Below are positions 23,746-36,535 of a stretch of 64,000 nt of DNA, one piece after another. The translations under genes and the position numbers were made by a program. The stretch covers positions 338,660 through 402,659 of the forward strand of contig VUYV01000404.1 in the NCBI GenBank assembly GCA_008711295.1. The letters run 5' to 3'. Each line of letters begins with the position of its first letter. The stretch's first letter is position 1. This DNA is from Anarhynchus alexandrinus (taxonomy: Eukaryota; Chordata; Aves; Charadriiformes; Charadriidae). The notes beneath the pieces were generated by a model, which saw nothing but the letters and a program-made list of their open reading frames with translations, searched no databases and was not told the DNA's origin.

Positions 23746-25230
23746 ATGGATTTGGGATACATAAAGGAATTCAGAGAGGTCAGATTGAAAAGATTCATGT
23801 GTCAAAGGCTCTGGAATGAAGTGAAGGAAACATACAGAGAGTACTGGGAGTTTGTTGCCAAGCACAAGGGGAATTCTGTCGGGGAGAGCTCTAGATTCAG
23901 CTGGATAACTAGACAGCTGAAACAGGATACTAAGAAAAAACTGGAATCCTGTAAGGGTGAAAAAAAAGAGAAAAGATTGATCATCAAGTGAACCTTATCT
24001 GGGAGATCAGAAAGTTAAGAAAGAAGACGATAATTAACCAAAGCCGAGTTCATCCTGATCGGTGATGAAGGTGTCAAAAAAACTGCAGGTGTGGCTTCGG
24101 CCTAAATTAGCATTCTGCTTCTGTTTGCAGAAGATGGGACATTGCTGAGTATGTGTCAGGAGTAAGATGGCTACGAGAACGATGGTGTGGAAGTGGAAAC
24201 TGAGACATAGAGAGGACATAGAGAGACAAGAGGAAAAATTGAGAAGGTCAGTACCGCCTCTTAAGGTACCTCCTCAGTGTAATCAGTGGACTACCTGGTG
24301 GGATGGATTACCTCCAGTTTTTAGATTTCTGACTACAGAAACATAGGCAAGCGTGCAAATGAGTCTGGTAGCAATGATTTTTACTAAGAGTCCGATATTG
24401 TGTGGCATCAAAAATAGTTCATGAAGCAGTAACTTTTCAGAAGGAAAAAGTTATCTAGGCAGCTGCAGATAAATTGCTTTGACCTCTTCAGTGTGCAAAA
24501 CTTGGAATATATTGTAAAATAAAAAGCAATTAAGACTAGAGAGGCAAATAGAAATTGGTATAAAATGCAAGAACAAGAAGGTTTTACTAGTAAGGACTGA
24601 TAAAAGATTTTTCTTCTATAAATGAAAGGTTCATGAAAAGGAAATGACAGTGGAGGAGAACAGTTTGAGTTCATCAAGATGGGTTATAAGTTATCAGTGT
24701 GATGTGGCCCAGAGAAAGGAAATGCAATTAAACGTATCAGAAGAATTTGCAGGAGAGTAAGAAGTATTAATGCAGGGCCCTAGAAAATTATTGTGAAGAG
24801 TACTACATATATTGTGATCATCCACATTCAAGAAAATGGAATTTGTATTAAATGGAGTACAGAGACGGCTCAGAGAAAGGGCAGAGTCTTCTGCAAACAG
24901 TGACTAAGAGAATATAGTTTAATAGTCTCACTAAACAAAGACTGAATGACACACACTTGATCCCTCTGTGAGAGACCTTCACTTCCCTCTCTACTTTTCT
25001 TGAGCGAAAACTGTGGAGGAGTTTCTAAAGCCAAAAGATAATATTGGTACAAGAAAAAAAATAGCTGTATGCTGTGCACAAGCAAGTTTAGATTGGAACT
25101 AAGAAGATATTCTTTAAAAAAATGAGACTTTGAATCATCTTTCCAGTAGGAACTGGGGTGAGAAAACTCAACAGTTTTCAGAATAGAGTGTGGTTGCTTT
25201 ATGAAACTATTCAACCCAGCTACTTGGCAT
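23746..25230 (+). mobile_element. Decayed CR1-clade LINE, ORF2 3' half
   Basis: Blocks of CR1 ORF2 appear in order on the plus strand. An 81-codon open frame (23746-23991) with FSWITRQLKQDTKKKL resembles the linker between endonuclease and reverse transcriptase (family pattern W-[LI]-[TN]-R-E-L); this part is tentative. Clearer blocks follow. 24718-24770 reads GNAIKRIRRICR then EVLM, matching the 'gaaatgcaattcggcgcatc' part of reptilian CR1. GVQRRLRE is at about 24853-24877. KFRLELRRYSLK at about 25083-25120 matches the KFRLEIRRRFL block near the ORF2 C-terminus. Stops and frameshifts are many, so the copy is inactive. A 3' tail was not seen. The left border is uncertain. Confidence 0.55.
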
Positions 25231-26427
25231 AATTAGAGAGTGACGATTTTTTTCCTCTTGATATTTTTACGACCTGCTTTTTATTGTACCAACAAATCAT
25301 TGGTTTGGATTACTATCCAATTGAAATGGTCAAATACGGTCAGGTATTGTTTGCAATATTCATCCTTTTCATCTTAACGCTAGCGTTCATTTATTTATGC
25401 ATAGCAGAGATATAAAGTTTCTATCTGAAAGGTGTGGTATTGTCCACTGCTAGATCTCGGGTGCTGGCTGGTCTAGATAAATTTGAAATGGTTATTCACA
25501 GGCTTCTCTACTCATTTGTAAAAGAAAACATTTGTCTGAACAAGGGGAGAAGAACACAAGCCCTCTGATTGTCACAAGTATTAGATCCTCCATGAACTGA
25601 TTCATAAAAAGCTTCAAATGTCTATTTTATTTCAGCTGTCAAATGTAGTGAAAGTGCACTGAAATGTTCATTTACCACATAAGATTAAATAGATCCCTGT
25701 TATATTTTAGTAAGCGAATTGAGAAAGTATAGAAAAAGTTGAATTCTTATAGATCATAATTTAATGATGAGAAGTAAATAACATATCCAGCAATATATGT
25801 ATATTAAACTGATTACTATATACCTATATATAAATATACTGATTGATATATGCATGTAGGCTAGTTCTTTTGCTGAAGCTTGCTGTCAGGAGTTACACAT
25901 CTATCTTAAAGATCCTGACAGTCACAGAAAGATGTGTCCAAGGAGCAACTAGATTCTTATGAAGCCTTTTTTCTAGGCAGCAATAAAGACTGACTTTTGT
26001 GTCAGTGGCAGCATGAGAAAGATGCATTCCTTGCTCAAAAAAATGAAATGAAATATACTGTAGCTGTTCTTAGCGCTTTCCATTCCCCAAAAGACACTTT
26101 TAGTAGTTTCAACAAATCCCAGTGATACTGTATCCTATCAAATAGTGAAAATGAGTTCATAAGCCAAGCTTGCCATTATGCACTTCTAACTGCAGCATGT
26201 ATACATGGTGGAGAGAAGTATTTTAGATGCAGTCTGTCTTCCTTTTTTCCTCTTGATGGCTAAGCATTTGGAGCCTCAGCATCCGATGGCTGAGCTTCTG
26301 TTTTGGCCCTCAAAGGTCATTAGAAGGAGTCAGCCAGGTCTGTGAAAGACTCCAGCGCTAACAGGTTAGTGACTGTGTGCTAAGCAAATAGGCCCCAGGA
26401 GCTGTATCCATTGCTCGGTGGTAAGCA
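25231..26427. other. No recognisable feature; TA-rich near 25.8 kb
   Basis: AT-rich DNA with a TATA-type low-complexity stretch at about 25792-25860. No repeat family or exon was recognised. Confidence 0.5.
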
Positions 26428-26518
26428 TATATATGTGCACTATATTTATATATGTCCATTTATATGTGAACTGTATACCTACATACATATACACACACAT
26501 ATATATACTGTATATGTC
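26428..26518. repeat. TA/CA-rich microsatellite-like region
   Basis: Alternating purine-pyrimidine text (ATATATATGTGC, ACACACACATATATATA). The open frames crossing it on both strands are produced by the low-complexity repeat. Confidence 0.85.
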
Positions 26519-26827
26519 ATTCAGGCAGAGATGGAGGATCATGTAAAGGTGATGCAAAACACCAGAACACCAAATGACAAAATGCTTTCAGACCATTTTG
26601 ATGTCACCCAGGGTCTGAAGTAGCCACCTCTTTACTTGGAGCAGTTTCTGAGGCATCTAAACTCATTGGGACACACTGGCTATTTTTTCAGCACACCTGC
26701 AGAAGCCTTATATGCCTTTTCTTTCTTGCTGAGTTTTTGTTTGCTGAGACCAAGACCTGAGTCATAACTCCAAATGTTTAGCCAGGCAGGATTAGGTATG
26801 TGCATTTTTGGAGAACTTTCAAGTTTT

Positions 26828-26843
26828 AAAAAAAAAAAAAAAA
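26828..26843. repeat. Poly-A run (16)
   Basis: An uninterrupted run of 16 A. There is no recognisable retrocopy upstream of it. Confidence 0.9.
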
Positions 26844-27580
26844 GTTCTAGCAAGTTTATTGCTCCAAGGCTACCTGGTAACCTGGGTGTCAGAATCTGCC
26901 TACCCCTGTTGCAGACATTTACAGGGTAAATTAAAATCTGAGTTACATTATGTTAAAGAAGAAGATTGCTCAAAAAATGATTGCAAATATAGAACTTCTT
27001 TTCCCTTTTTTTCCTTGTAATTAATTTCGATCCATCATGAGGACAACTTTATTACAGAAATCTTGCATTTTATTTCTCTTCCTGATTAGTGAAACAAGCT
27101 TTAAAGAAAAATAAGCCAAAATTCATTGAAAATTAGTAGAAATTCAAGTAAAAGTCTGAAAAGTAAATGGACTGTACTGTTCTTTGAATAACTAGTTTTT
27201 TTCCTTCGTGCCTAGTTTATTATTTGTTTCAGGTATATACATTAGTAAGAAATGTCACCCACTGTTGAGTAAAACAAAACAGGTGTTGTGGATGGATATA
27301 TTCTTAGATCTGAAAGAAGTTAAGTCAGCTGGGACTTACGCTGTGTTTTTAACACAGGATACATTGAATCTAATCTGTATTTGCTCCAGGACATGAATTC
27401 ATGTAGTGACAAACTTCAGGAAAACTTTCAAGTCTTTCAAGATGACTGAAGCTCGGTACCATTAGAAACCTCCTGGTGTGTAGTGTGGAGATACACGGAA
27501 ACGTGCTCTACTGTAAACAGGCAGAAGCATTTGTAGCAACTATAAACTAAAGCAGCTTTTGCACTGCTTAGGTGCTAGCT
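26844..27580. other. No recognisable feature
   Basis: AT-rich sequence without a recognised repeat or exon. Confidence 0.45.
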
Positions 27581-27581
27581 T

Positions 27582-27612
27582 ATTTTTTTGTGTGTGTGTT
27601 TGTGTGACTGTG
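27582..27612. repeat. T-run followed by short GT repeat
   Basis: TTTTTTT followed by GTGTGTGTGTTTGTGTG. Simple sequence. Confidence 0.9.
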
Positions 27613-29877
27613 TCCCTATCTGAGTGCAGTGGCTGGCTAAGATATGTGTGTGTTACGCCTCTCTTAGGGAAAAAGCAGTCTTTCAGTGCCTTCAGTAGCC
27701 TCTCTTTACCACCTCCACAGATGTGCCTTAATAATACAGTCTGGCCTGCAGTACTGCAGCTTTCTATTTTGACATAATAATTGTTAATATTAGAATGGGT
27801 TCTGTGCTGTGTTAAATCCTCTTACATTCTACTACTTCTCTTTTTTTTACTATATTGCTTATTGGGGTGGCTAATTTTAATTTAACACATTTATCCAAAA
27901 CAAAGTATGGCATAAATAAAATCCCAAAACAGAAAGACATATTTATAAACAAATTAGATGATGTTTGCAAAGTACTTGAAATGTGGTTTGCTAAATCAGC
28001 GCACTACATATTATCGACCTGAAATAATTAAATCATAAATATAACTAGTGTTTCTTGTAATTCTGCTTCACATTATGTAGCCTGGCAAATTGTCAAGAAC
28101 CATGACTGATTCCAGCTCTTCACCAAAGCATGGCATCTACCATTTAGCAGGAAATTAAGTTACTTCTATTTTTCACCAACAGGTGGTACTCTGAATTTCT
28201 GTATTCCTTAAAATATTTGTATTGCAATATGGATTTTACTTAATGTGGAGCTTACTCTTAGGCAAACTAGTTAGGAATTCAATTTTTGTTAGTAACTTTA
28301 AATGGATTTGTACTTTCTAGAGAAAAAAAAAAAAGAAAGCCCCCATATATATATAACAGTTCTGAAAATTTTACTGGTTTGTTGGCATTTTTATGGGACT
28401 TGCAAAATATTTTTGCGTACCATAAAGCACAGCTAGATACTTCATCAACAGCTAGCTGTGATTAGCTGTCAGTGTATAATCTTTAATGTCCCCTCTTTTT
28501 CTTGTGCAATCACATTCTGTATTCTGTGCCAGATTCATATAAATTCTGAACCCTCCCTACTTTGTTCAGTTACAAAGTACTTACTGCCTGAAAATATCAG
28601 GACATTAAGAACTAAAAGATTAAATTATAGTCCGATTCAAAACTCACGATTTGTACTCATCAAGTACAGCATACAGTGGGAAATAACACATAAGAAAGTA
28701 GAAACCAGTATGTGAAGTAAAATGTGGAGGTAAGAATAAGCAGAATTTGAGTTCTGATTTAAATTGACAGTAGACAGCAAAACATTCTGAATGATGATTC
28801 TCTGGAAAGTGTTCCAAGTATTATGTTACAAATTATGGAGGATTTGGAAATGCCAACTGTAGTAAAATTATGCAGGTAACGATTGTTTTATACTGACAGA
28901 TCACTCATGAGGAAAAATAGCTTAAATGGACCTTGTCCAAAATAAAATTCTTATAATTCAGGACAGGGACTCATATTGTTCATCACGCTTAGATTGAGAA
29001 GTTATCATACTCCCTTGGTTCAATAGGTTTCAGGATCAGATAGCCAGGAAGATGTGTGCATTCAGATGGGCTTTTTTCTGGTCTTTGCTTTCACAAATTT
29101 TGGGAATTCAGGTTCAGAAAATAATTCATAGGCACAGAATGGTGAAGCACATGGTATTTTTGCAGTCCTTCAGGCCTCAGAGCAGCTTTTGGCTGAAACT
29201 GCCTTATATTTTAGAAGTGAAAAGAGCAGGATAAAAATAAATTAAGGAAAGAATAAATCGCACTTCTCCTAGCATTACACTTTTGATTTGTTGCTACATT
29301 TAGAGACCGTATAATGTCTTATAAGTTGTCACATTGCTGAGTAAACTATAGAAAGTGATTTTCAATAGTTTTCTGTTAACAAGACTTCATCTTTTATTTC
29401 AGAGAGTCATCTGGTAATTTATGGATTCTATCATTAACTTTAATTTACAAAATTTATTTGTGCAAGAAATTTCTTTTTAAGAATATGATGGTCATCACAC
29501 TTTTGTTCGGCAATGCAGTAATTAAGGTACATGACTAAGCTTTCATGCAACCAGCAGATTCCCTTTTAGCTCAAGTATGAGACCTAAAAGTGTATGAGCT
29601 AAAAGTCTTTGAATCTGGAGACCATGGGTTGTATTTTCAGTGTATGTGTACAGTTGAATGCTTGTGCATAAGGTTACATCACAATAATTTAATTTTAATA
29701 CTTCCTGTCTAATTGTCTGTATTTGTTGCAGGAGGAGAATCTAGTTCATGCTAGATCTACATGAAGCTTTCAGAGGTTAAAATTCAGAGGGAGTTAAGTG
29801 TTCTGTGTTTTGGGATTTCAGTAAGAGTCATGGAATCAGGCTAGACTTGCTGCACTCTTGAGTATTAAAGAACCTAC
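27613..29877. other. No recognisable feature (AT-rich)
   Basis: AT-rich unique-looking DNA with a short A-run and TA repeat near 28322-28360. No repeat family or exon was recognised. Confidence 0.45.
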
Positions 29878-29878
29878 C

Positions 29879-29939
29879 TTAAGTTTGGGGCAACCTGGGG
29901 CAACCTTTTTCATTTCTGATGCATGTATCCCAAACTTAA
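29879..29939. repeat. 11-bp inverted repeat enclosing a 10-bp tandem duplication
   Basis: TTAAGTTTGGG (29879-29889) and CCCAAACTTAA (29929-29939) are exact reverse complements. Partly inside the loop, GGGGCAACCT occurs twice in perfect tandem at 29887-29896 and 29897-29906. Confidence 0.85.
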
Positions 29940-31789
29940 ATGTTAGACACATTCAACACCCAAACCATCTTCCCACAATGCCGTTTAGAAAAGTGCACTG
30001 TCTTGAAAAAGCAGTGACTTTAAAATGTTTTTTCTTGTGTTGTGGAATCATTCTTATTCTTGTTTGATTTTTTTTTTTTGGCATGTGCTTTCCACGGGAT
30101 AGCAGTGTGCATCTCCAAAAAACAATGAGGAAACAGTAAGATCTACGCAAATGTACACTGCAGCTGATCCATGATATCACACAACATGGATACTTCAATA
30201 AGCAGGGGAAAATTGGTCCACATATTCTTTCTTTGTGTATCTTTCTATTTCCTCTGTCCAAAATGTATTTTTCTTAAGGTATGTTACGGAGTTAAAAAAA
30301 ATATCGCGTAGGTGTAGCCTGCCTCATCAATCTGGAGACATACAGGAAGAGGAAATCACAAGTATTGTGTGCCTCCTTGATCACCGTCTGTAGCCATGGA
30401 AAATGCTTAACCTACCTCAAACTAGATGACTTCTTAGAAAGCTTTGAGTTCTTTTCGGCACAGCTACTATATGCTTTCTGCTAACATGTCTGCATTTTTC
30501 AGCCTTGTACCTGCTGTATACAGTACATCACAGACTATCTGCTTGGAAATCACATGGTCAGCTGAGTTCTACCTCTGTGCCAAGTTCGCTGTTGCTATCT
30601 GCATGGCCAGCTTTCATGAGGACGCTGTGATTTTCAAGTGATTACTTCGTTTCTGACCTCTCAGTCTAAGCTGGCAGGCATCTGGTTTAGCTGATGTTTC
30701 ATAGAGGGAGATTTTTCAAGACAAATAGTAGCTGAGAATCAAGATGCCCTGCAATGACTTAAGACATCGCACGTAGTTTCATGAATATGGTGTGGAGGAC
30801 TTCAGAAAAGAAAAGGAAAAACACACTTCAACAGGCTGATCTAAATTTCTCGTGCCCTGAATGTCAGTACTGGACAACAGAGGGTAAATTGTCTCAGGGA
30901 AAGCACTGCTCTGATTTTTCTGTGTTAATTCCAATACTCCAAGTAATTTGGGTATCTGTGTCTGCATTCCATTATATCCTATAGTGTGAAATTTGATAGC
31001 TGTGACCACCAAGAGCAAAGCTTTCTTAGTTTTGGTCTTTTTTTCTTTCTTCTATTCAGTCTTGTCAAATGCCTTAACTACCCAGGTAGATTTTTTTTGG
31101 AAGGGTCTTTGAAATTCGGTTCCCTTTAAAATAAACAGGCATTTTGCCACTGCTTTTAGTAGATACAGGTATCTGCAGCCAACTAATGATGAATTGTGAA
31201 AATAGCAATGAACTTTAATTTTCACTTCTTTCTCTTTCTTTGAGTGTGAACTTTGGAAAAGTAATCGTGAGGCTATTTTTCTCATCTCAGTTTTCTTAGT
31301 TGCACTCAGTTCCTTTTCCTTGCATCTTAGAATATACCTGACAATGCAGTAGCTTTTTTAGCAAACTTTTTTGTTTCTTTTTAAGAAAAGATCTTCTTAG
31401 GAGCTTATTTTTACTTTAGATTCAGGTGGACTCTTTTTATGCAATTGCAGTCCATGCAGTCAAAAGCAAGCTTAGATGAATCCTCTTGTATTCCTCGACA
31501 ATATTTGTGTCAACATTAGCCTTAAAATTGGCTAGTCAAAAAATATGGAGGAACCAAGAGCTAAGAAAATCTTTAATCTCTGAACATGCAGGCTATATCA
31601 GTGCTGTTCTGGAATAAATACCATTTTTATAAGTTCAGCATATGACCAGGTTTTCTTGAACTCTTTTTATCAAGCAGATTAAAGAACAGCAAAACCAATA
31701 TTAGCTGTGAGTTGGTTTTTTTTTTTTTTCCATGGAGGAAAATCTATCTATTTCAGAATTTTTTTCTGAAAATTTTTAACAGCTTTTTC
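29940..31789. other. No recognisable feature
   Basis: AT-rich DNA. Short open frames at 30444-30641 and 30779-31018 lack support. A T-run sits at about 31718-31730. Confidence 0.45.
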
Positions 31790-33000
31790 CAGAAAATGTG
31801 AAAAATTATCCACCGATAATCTCCCTGATAGTATACCTCAGTATTGGAAATTGTTTTAGGAAAGATACTGAAGGAAAGAGTTAGTAGGGACAAAGAGGGA
31901 AATGCAATTATCCCAATTATCAGCATGTTTTCAGTAAAGATAGATCATGACAGACCAATCTCTTTTCTTTCTTTTTTTCTTTTTTTTTTTTCCCCAATAT
32001 CTTCATTTTCTTAGAGAAGGGATCTAATCCAGAGAATGCCACTGATATATATTTAAGTTAAGCATCTGCTATATGACTCTTGCACAGTTATAAAGTGGGG
32101 TGTGGATGACAGAGATTGCTAATGAATTGTGAGGCAGGTAAAAAACCAGCAAAAAGAGAGTTTAACAGTTGTCAGAAAGGAGGGGGATCATCTTTTGACA
32201 ACACTGTTGGGACTGATCCTGTTTAATGGATGCAGTAGTGGTCACCAGGTAAGGGATAGGCATGGGTTCATTAAATGGGGAAACAAGAAGGCTGGAGAGC
32301 ATTGTCGCTATGGTGTAGGTGAAGGAATAGCGTGATATTGAACAATGAAAAGTCAGTCAGTGAGGGAGACAGAAACAACTGCTGTAGTCTGGTCAGTTGT
32401 CCAAATGGAAACAACAGAGTAGAAGAGAAATCTGTGTGCATGGTAAACTGGAGGAGGCATCTGAGCTTGCAGCATGAGACAGGTGTGAGAAGAGCTACTG
32501 TTCTAAGATAAGTTTGGCAAAGCAGAGAAGCAGAGAGTTTGGACAGAAAGCTCTGTCATCTGATGGAGGTGTAAAATTATTGGAACTCTTCTTTGAGACA
32601 TTGGCAGGACCTCCTCTGGAATAACATATAAAACTTAGGTTAACCTTTTTCCAGAAACAAAAATTTGATCTGAAAACAGCCTGTGGTTTACGAGATTAAT
32701 TAAAGGAGAGGAGTATCTAAAGAAGTAAGATTAAAAATAGTTGGCTTGTTTAGTTTAGTAGAACAGACTCTGGCGGGAAGACTGATTGTATAATAAATAT
32801 AAAGATAAATTTCAGGAGAGGAAAATAGCCACAGAAATGCAAATTTTGATACAAGAATAAATTTAAAACACTTTTATTAGTAGTATCCAAAAGTTTATGC
32901 TCAAAAACAATCTTCCAAAACAGCATAATAAGAACAAAGAATCTTAATTGTTTTAAGATAGAAGTTGACAAGTTTGTGGAAAAGAGGGCAGAACACAAGA
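31790..33000 (+). mobile_element. Decayed CR1-clade LINE, reverse transcriptase to 3' part
   Basis: The plus strand carries CR1 ORF2 blocks in order with family-like spacing. NYPPIISLIV (about 31803-31832) corresponds to NYRPVSLTSV. GKILKERV is at about 31857-31882. QHVFSKD (31921-31941) occupies the QHGFTKG block. ATDIYLS (about 32038-32058) matches ATDVIYLDF. VKNQQKE then LLGLILFN (about 32133-32227) match WVKNWL and the SVLGPILFN block. TLAGPPLE (about 32598-32621) matches LVRPHLE. VGLFSLVEQTLAGRLI (about 32739-32787) matches [16 protein letters not shown]. The FADD catalytic box is not recognisable. A T-rich insertion near 31970-31995 and many stops interrupt it. Clearly inactive; the 3' border is approximate. 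Confidence 0.7.
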
Positions 33001-35210
33001 GTTTTTGAAGTTTGAAACAGAATCTCTGCCTATCTGATGTATTGATATCTACAAAGAAATTTGAAAGGAGACTGATTGTTCTTTGTATGTGGTATATGCA
33101 GATAGTTGTACTAATATGCTTCAGGAATGTTTCCTGTTGCCAAATGAGGCCATTTTTTTTTTCCTTGCATGCATAATTTGGTTTGGTTTTTCTTTTCTTT
33201 CCTAAAGTTTTTCTTAATTGAACGCAGTGGCAGGCTGAAGACTGGTATTTACTAGCGCTCTCAGTAGCACTGATTTATCAGGTGCTGTGTTATTGAGCCC
33301 TGCTCAAGGTTAGAGTGATGACCATACTTGAAATCAGGAAGAGCTTTTTTCTTGCAGATCAAATCGCAGAGAGCATTCCCTTTCCTTTTAGTTCTTTTGC
33401 CTTCTTTTGTATGATGCTGTGTGTTTTGCTTTTTTGATTAGTTCGAAATTCTGTTTAAATTATCATTCACTAATAAAAGAACCTGAGCCTTGACAGTTCT
33501 CAGCCTCTTCCAGTCTTTTCCTGTGGCCATTGTAGTTATGGACATTGATTAAAGATCTTGAGAATATTAGAAGATTCTTCATAGGTTTCTGTGAAGTACT
33601 GTTTTCTTTGAAACTTTTTGAAATTAATTATTTCATTGTGTAGCTGCTATGGTACAAGAAGGGGACTGGTTAATGAGGTGGTTTTAAGTCTGCTTAAAAT
33701 CTCAGGTAGGGCTTAGGTAGGTGCCAAAGTTTTAGACGGGTCACAAATTTATTGTAGTTCACGAGTCATGCTTGTACAACTGCACAGCTTTATTTTATAA
33801 CTTCAAAAGCACTGGTGCTCTTATAAATGCTTCATTGATAACAGTGGGGAATCATTAGAAATATTTATTTTAATTGGCTTCTTGGTATCTTGTAAGAAAA
33901 GTTGGATGTCTAATACTCCAAAGTTTTCCAGTATTAGTTTTATGATATCATATGAATATGAAATGCTTTTATTGTACAATGTGGATCACTTCTCTAGTAC
34001 AAAGTATAACACTAGAGAAAAATAACCAAGCCACTGAAAAATTTGAACAACAATCTCTAGAATAAATGCAGAGTCTCACAAAATGGTGGTAGTGGTGTTT
34101 AAAATTGTTTCCCCTGTTCTGTAGTCTCTAGCTATTTGTACCTGTGGTTTCACATGTCAATATTTCAGCCCCTCCTTTCGTTATCCTGAGCAACCTAGAC
34201 ATTTTTTCCATGCCATATATTGTTGTTTCCATTATTCTATCCTCACTTTTCTTACTTGATTCCATTGCCATCTTTTAATAGTTGGCTGTACTTCATTATA
34301 TTTATCCTTAATCTCGTGTCAGTCTGCAGTACACTGGTTTTACTGTTTCTGTTCACTTCTCACTTTATGGCTAAAGAAAACATTCATGCATTGTTTTCAT
34401 TTTCTTTGCAAGATCTAGGCCCACAGTAGGTTGTTGGTCTTTTCTACACCTTTAAACTGCCAAGATGTAGAAAACTGCCACATTCCTATTTCCATGATTA
34501 CATGCTCTATTCTTACTCTTCATCTCTCTAACAACTGCTTAATCATCCTAGGAGGTCTGTAGCCCTGTGAGGGTGATGCTAATATTTTGAACACAACAGG
34601 ATTGTGCATCCTCTTCAAGTTCAAATTCTTGAACTTACCATTCTAGGCAACCTTGCAGGAAAATTTGCAGTATTTCTCAAAGTTTGTTTTTCTAAAATTC
34701 CAACTGAGTTGAACTCCTGACTTACTAAGCTAGAGTTTTCTCTCACTGAAAATAAAACTAGCATCATATTTTGTTGTTATGACTTCACTATTCGATAAAG
34801 GAATATTTTTTCTTTATCATATCAAGGAATGTGATATCTGCCCCTATAAGTGCATTCATTTTTTGTGGTGTAGATTTGGAAAATTAAAATTACTTATTAT
34901 CCCTCCATTTTCACTGTTACTTATTTGTTTTACAATCTCATAAAAATTCCTTTCCATCCCAAGACTTAATCCTCAATATCAAACCCCACACACTAACTTT
35001 TGGGACATTTTTACTATGTCTCATCAAAAAAGACCTGTTTTGTTCAAGCCTTAACCTCTTTACAATCAACCATTTAAATAAAATGTCCCTTTGAGTCTAC
35101 TTTTATGTATGTCTTTCCATAAATATGGTATAGGTTTCTATTATGCAGATGGCAGATCTGCTTCCTCTCCAGGCTTGTTGAAGAACTACTTTTATTTGTC
35201 AGCATTATTT
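33001..35210. other. No recognisable feature; pyrimidine-rich near 34.1-34.6 kb
   Basis: AT-rich DNA, with a C/T-biased plus strand around 34.1-34.6 kb. No repeat family, RNA or exon was recognised. Confidence 0.45.
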
Positions 35211-35250
35211 ATTTAGGACATCGTACGTGCATTTAGGACATTGACATGCA
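35211..35250. repeat. 20-bp imperfect tandem duplication
   Basis: ATTTAGGACATCGTACGTGC at 35211-35230 is followed by a diverged second copy at 35231-35250 that begins with the same 11 bases. Confidence 0.75.
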
Positions 35251-35751
35251 TTGTACTGCGATGTACAAGAGCATGAAATAGACTGCCCATTATAAATTGT
35301 GATCTCAGGCTAAAAGTAAGGTTTAAAAATAACATTAAAAATTACATTTTTCTTTCCTTATTTTGGTTTCCATTTTCTTACTCAGTTGAGGCTGTTTACC
35401 TCTATGTTTATTAAAACTCAGTCTCAAATATGTACAAAAACCTGGTTTTGCAATGGCCAGAGGTACCTAATTTTAGCTACTGAAAAAAACATTAAAGTGG
35501 CTAGACTCAGTATGTACTCATTAATCTATCTAATCTGTCAGCTCTAACACTGTACTCATCTCTCTCTCTCTCCCTACGTTTTCATTTCCTTTGCCAGTGT
35601 TTCACTCCTAAAATTTCTCTTCTGCTGCTTTCTGATTCCTCCAACTCCCTTCTCTTCCTGCTGCTCTGTATATACTTATATAAGTCCATTGACTTATTTG
35701 ACCCCTGCTTTGTTCCACTGTCACCAACATAGTCCCAATATGTTTTGCTCT
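35251..35751. other. No recognisable feature; contains a short TC repeat
   Basis: AT-rich, then pyrimidine-rich sequence. A (TC)n microsatellite lies at about 35559-35573. No gene or repeat family was recognised. Confidence 0.5.
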
Positions 35752-35870
35752 TCATAGAATCACAGAGTGGTTTGAGCTGGAAGGGACCTTAAAGACCATC
35801 TAGTTCCAACCCTCCTGCCATGGGCAGGGACACCTTCCACTAGACCAGGTTGCTCAAAGCCCCACACAAG
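35752..35870 (-). mobile_element. CR1 LINE fragment, 3' terminus (avian type)
   Basis: Reverse complement of the avian CR1 3' end. It starts with CATAGAATCACAGAG (the terminal ATTCTATG motif), then the 'gctggaagggaccttaaag' signature, then 'aggttgctcaaagcccc' at the inner end. Only the last 120 bases of the element are present, the typical 5' truncation of CR1. It is well preserved compared with the other CR1 copies in the window except that at 57938. Confidence 0.93.
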
Positions 35871-36535
35871 CTCCCTGAATTCATCAGTTTTCAGTCTGCA
35901 TCGAGCATGAATCTAGTGCTCGCAGCAAACATATCTGAAAGCATTAAAATGGAAGGAACACTTCATTATTTCGCCACTCTTCAAGTAAAAAAACCCACCC
36001 TAGTACTGTTGTTGTCGCTGGAATTTTATAATTGACTCATCTGAAGTATGAGAGGCTGAACAGTAATGTCGTTCTCCTTTAGGATGCGTGTTCTATGGTA
36101 TGTTAATCTTGTGGGTCCTTGAGAACTCCAGCCTGTATGTAAGGAGGGGTAAAAGTTAATTGTCCGGCAATCTAAAAAATATTTTTAGCAGAACTGAAGG
36201 ATATGAAAGGCAATTTGATTTAATTCATTATAGCTTTCTTTAACAAGCAAGACCTTACCTCTAATGGATAGTAAGAGAGAATGCAACTGACAAAAATTGA
36301 CCACCATACAGTAATTTATATAACTAATGAATAAGTGTATAACTAAACAAAGATACAATAGAATACAGAAGATTAAAATATATTGCAAAATGTCATATTC
36401 TAAGTAAAATGTACATGAAATCTAAAGCATATAGCATGCATGCAGTGAAAAATGGGACCTAATAAAATAATTTTACTTAATGATAGTATAAAACAGGGAG
36501 TCAAATTGATCATATGATTAAAAGAAAACTATGCT
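35871..36535. other. No recognisable feature
   Basis: AT-rich unique-looking sequence up to the start of the duplicated block. Confidence 0.5.

Noticed and set aside
26366..26623. Overlapping Tyr/Ile-rich ORFs on both strands.
   Set aside because: They come from the TA/CA low-complexity repeat.
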